Assembly (NCBI GenBank): GCA_029262975.1
Contig: JAJCYJ010000164.1
Coordinates: forward strand, 1 to 5,643
DNA length: 5,643 nucleotides
Direction: 5' to 3'
Origin: Saprospiraceae bacterium
Lineage (GTDB): Bacteria > Bacteroidota > Bacteroidia > Chitinophagales > Saprospiraceae
The position numbers and the translations under genes were made by a program. Below the pieces are notes generated by a model. That model was not told the DNA's origin and ran no database searches. It saw nothing but the letters and a program-made list of their open reading frames with translations. This document shows positions 5,434 through 5,643 of the stretch, one piece after another; position 1 is the first letter of the stretch; each line of letters starts with the position of its first letter.

Positions 5434-5473
5434 TCCTCCTTCTAAAGGAGGTGGCCGCAGGTCGGAGGATTCT
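5434..5473 (+). repeat. Palindromic repeat unit, direct copy 2 (most complete)
   Basis: CCTCCTT (5435-5441) and AAGGAGG (5445-5451) form a perfect 7-bp stem around a three-base loop, followed by TGGCCGCAGG, then TCGGAGGATTCT. The 3' GGAGGA can alternatively pair with the 5' TCCTCC, giving a longer cruciform. This style of short GC-rich palindrome scattered between genes is familiar from Bacteroidota genomes. I would expect many further copies in the chromosome, which cannot be checked here. Confidence 0.75.
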
Positions 5474-5511
5474 TTCTTGGCTTTCTCACATCAAAAAAAT
5501 AAATCAGACTA

Positions 5512-5588
5512 CTAAAGGAAGATCCTTAGCTCCATGTGCGCCATATCTTACAATTCATTTAATTGCAGTCAAGACGGGTCTGCCCGTC
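5512..5588. other. Three consecutive small hairpins in a gene-free end
   Basis: Hairpin 1: CTAAAGGA (5512-5519) with TCCTTAG (5523-5529), one bulge. Hairpin 2: CAATT (5551-5555) with AATTG (5561-5565). Hairpin 3: GACGGG (5573-5578) with CCCGTC (5583-5588) around TCTG. No T-run follows, and no convincing coding frame covers this part of the window. It may be a further repeat element or a structured transcript. From 5474 to the end I otherwise see no gene. Confidence 0.35.
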
Positions 5589-5643
5589 ACCAGAGTTATG
5601 CTCCTTGTTAAAAGTAAATACTAACACCTTCAATATTTGAGAA

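Noticed and set aside
5434..5473. Rho-independent terminator at the strong hairpin
   Set aside because: There is no U-run behind it on either strand, and the unit recurs three times in two orientations, so a repeat element explains it better.
5415..5624. 69-codon + strand open frame over the repeats and hairpins
   Set aside because: Its first third is encoded by the palindromic repeat itself, the composition is not protein-like, and hairpins lie inside it; most likely a chance frame.

Overview
The window looks like a piece of a Bacteroidota chromosome, probably from the Cytophagia/Saprospiria/Flavobacteriia side. Three things point there: a C-terminal AraC helix-turn-helix of the kind carried by Bacteroidota hybrid sensor/regulators, a row of DUF6090-type proteins (a family I know only from Bacteroidota), and AT-rich DNA in which genes lack obvious Shine-Dalgarno sites. 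No rRNA, tRNA, CRISPR array or intact transposase is visible.

Left part, + strand (1-1350): the 3' end of an AraC-type DNA-binding protein, then a 185-bp gap, then a secreted, probably outer-membrane, beta-rich protein with a striking His/Asp-rich loop. The gap holds four direct copies of GTTACATNNYTCC, spaced like AraC-family half-sites. The simplest reading is a local regulator and its target gene.

Middle (1351-2689): a small four-helix membrane protein on the - strand with a TTG start, then about 830 bp with no intact gene. This stretch contains two decayed beginnings of DUF6090 genes and a 9-bp inverted repeat.

Right-centre, - strand (2690-5170): a tandem cluster of three intact DUF6090-like genes, with a third decayed beginning between the first and second. 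Including stubs the array has six units, in transcription order: intact (5170), stub (4426), intact (4230), intact (3454), stub (2567), stub (2383). The N-terminal ~47 residues are conserved while the remaining ~200 have diverged strongly, so the family seems to combine a constant membrane anchor with a variable outer domain.

Right end, + strand (5171-5643): the 3' relic of a DUF559-type (Vsr-like fold) endonuclease gene whose proline-rich tail is encoded by a palindromic repeat in inverted orientation. Two direct copies of the same repeat follow, then three small hairpins. The relic abuts the start codon of the first DUF6090 gene head to head, which marks an old rearrangement junction. The most novel candidates are the DUF559/repeat association, the DUF6090 array with stubs, and the four-site operator. 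All family names come from reading translations by eye; no search was run.
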